Assembly (NCBI GenBank): GCA_032250585.1
Contig: JAVVFH010000204.1
Span: 1-6,360, forward strand
Reading direction: 5' to 3'
Length of the DNA stretch: 6,360 bases
Origin: JAVVFH01 sp032250585
GTDB lineage: Bacteria > Pseudomonadota > Gammaproteobacteria > Xanthomonadales > SZUA-36
Shown here in pieces: positions 6,345 to 6,360 of the stretch. Under the pieces are notes generated by a model. It was not told the origin of the DNA, did no database searches, and saw only the letters and a program-made list of their open reading frames with translations. The number at the start of each line of letters is the position of its first letter. Within the stretch, counting starts at the first letter, position 1. The translations under genes were made by a program, and so were the position numbers.

Positions 6345-6360
6345 GTGCCCATCCATAAAC

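Overview
This GC-rich window reads like a Gram-negative bacterial chromosome, probably a proteobacterium. That is an impression from base composition, family content and gene style, not a taxonomic assignment. Two unrelated blocks are present. Positions 1-5037 hold four genes, all on the minus strand. Positions 5094-6342 hold a complete IS630-type insertion sequence whose transposase is on the plus strand.

In transcription order, the minus-strand block starts with a LysR-type regulator (5037-4078). A 285-bp non-coding gap follows. Then come a class III PLP-dependent aminotransferase (3792-2419, best start a TTG with a strong Shine-Dalgarno), a histone-deacetylase-fold amidohydrolase most like acetylpolyamine amidohydrolase (2422-1397), and an exported M16 zinc peptidase (from 1404, running off the left edge). 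The last three overlap by 4 and 8 bases and so almost certainly form a translationally coupled operon. The amidohydrolase could remove an acetyl group to expose a primary amine, and the aminotransferase could then convert that amine to an aldehyde. This would be a short catabolic route for acetylated amines, possibly controlled by the LysR protein. The substrate is not proven, and the acidic substrate-binding residues I recall from the characterised polyamine enzyme seem to be absent here.

The short AT-rich segment 5038-5093 carries a 17-bp dyad with the T-N11-A core typical of LysR sites. It overlaps a perfect minus-strand TATAAT in front of the lysR gene. The insertion sequence sits only 14 bp beyond that dyad. 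It entered a CTAG target and duplicated TA, so it has probably separated the regulator from its original upstream DNA and from any divergent gene to the right of the window.

I see no RNA genes, CRISPR array, phage genes or defence system. The points most worth a second look are the unusual aminotransferase/amidohydrolase/M16 peptidase operon, the altered pocket of the amidohydrolase, and the promoter region interrupted by the IS.
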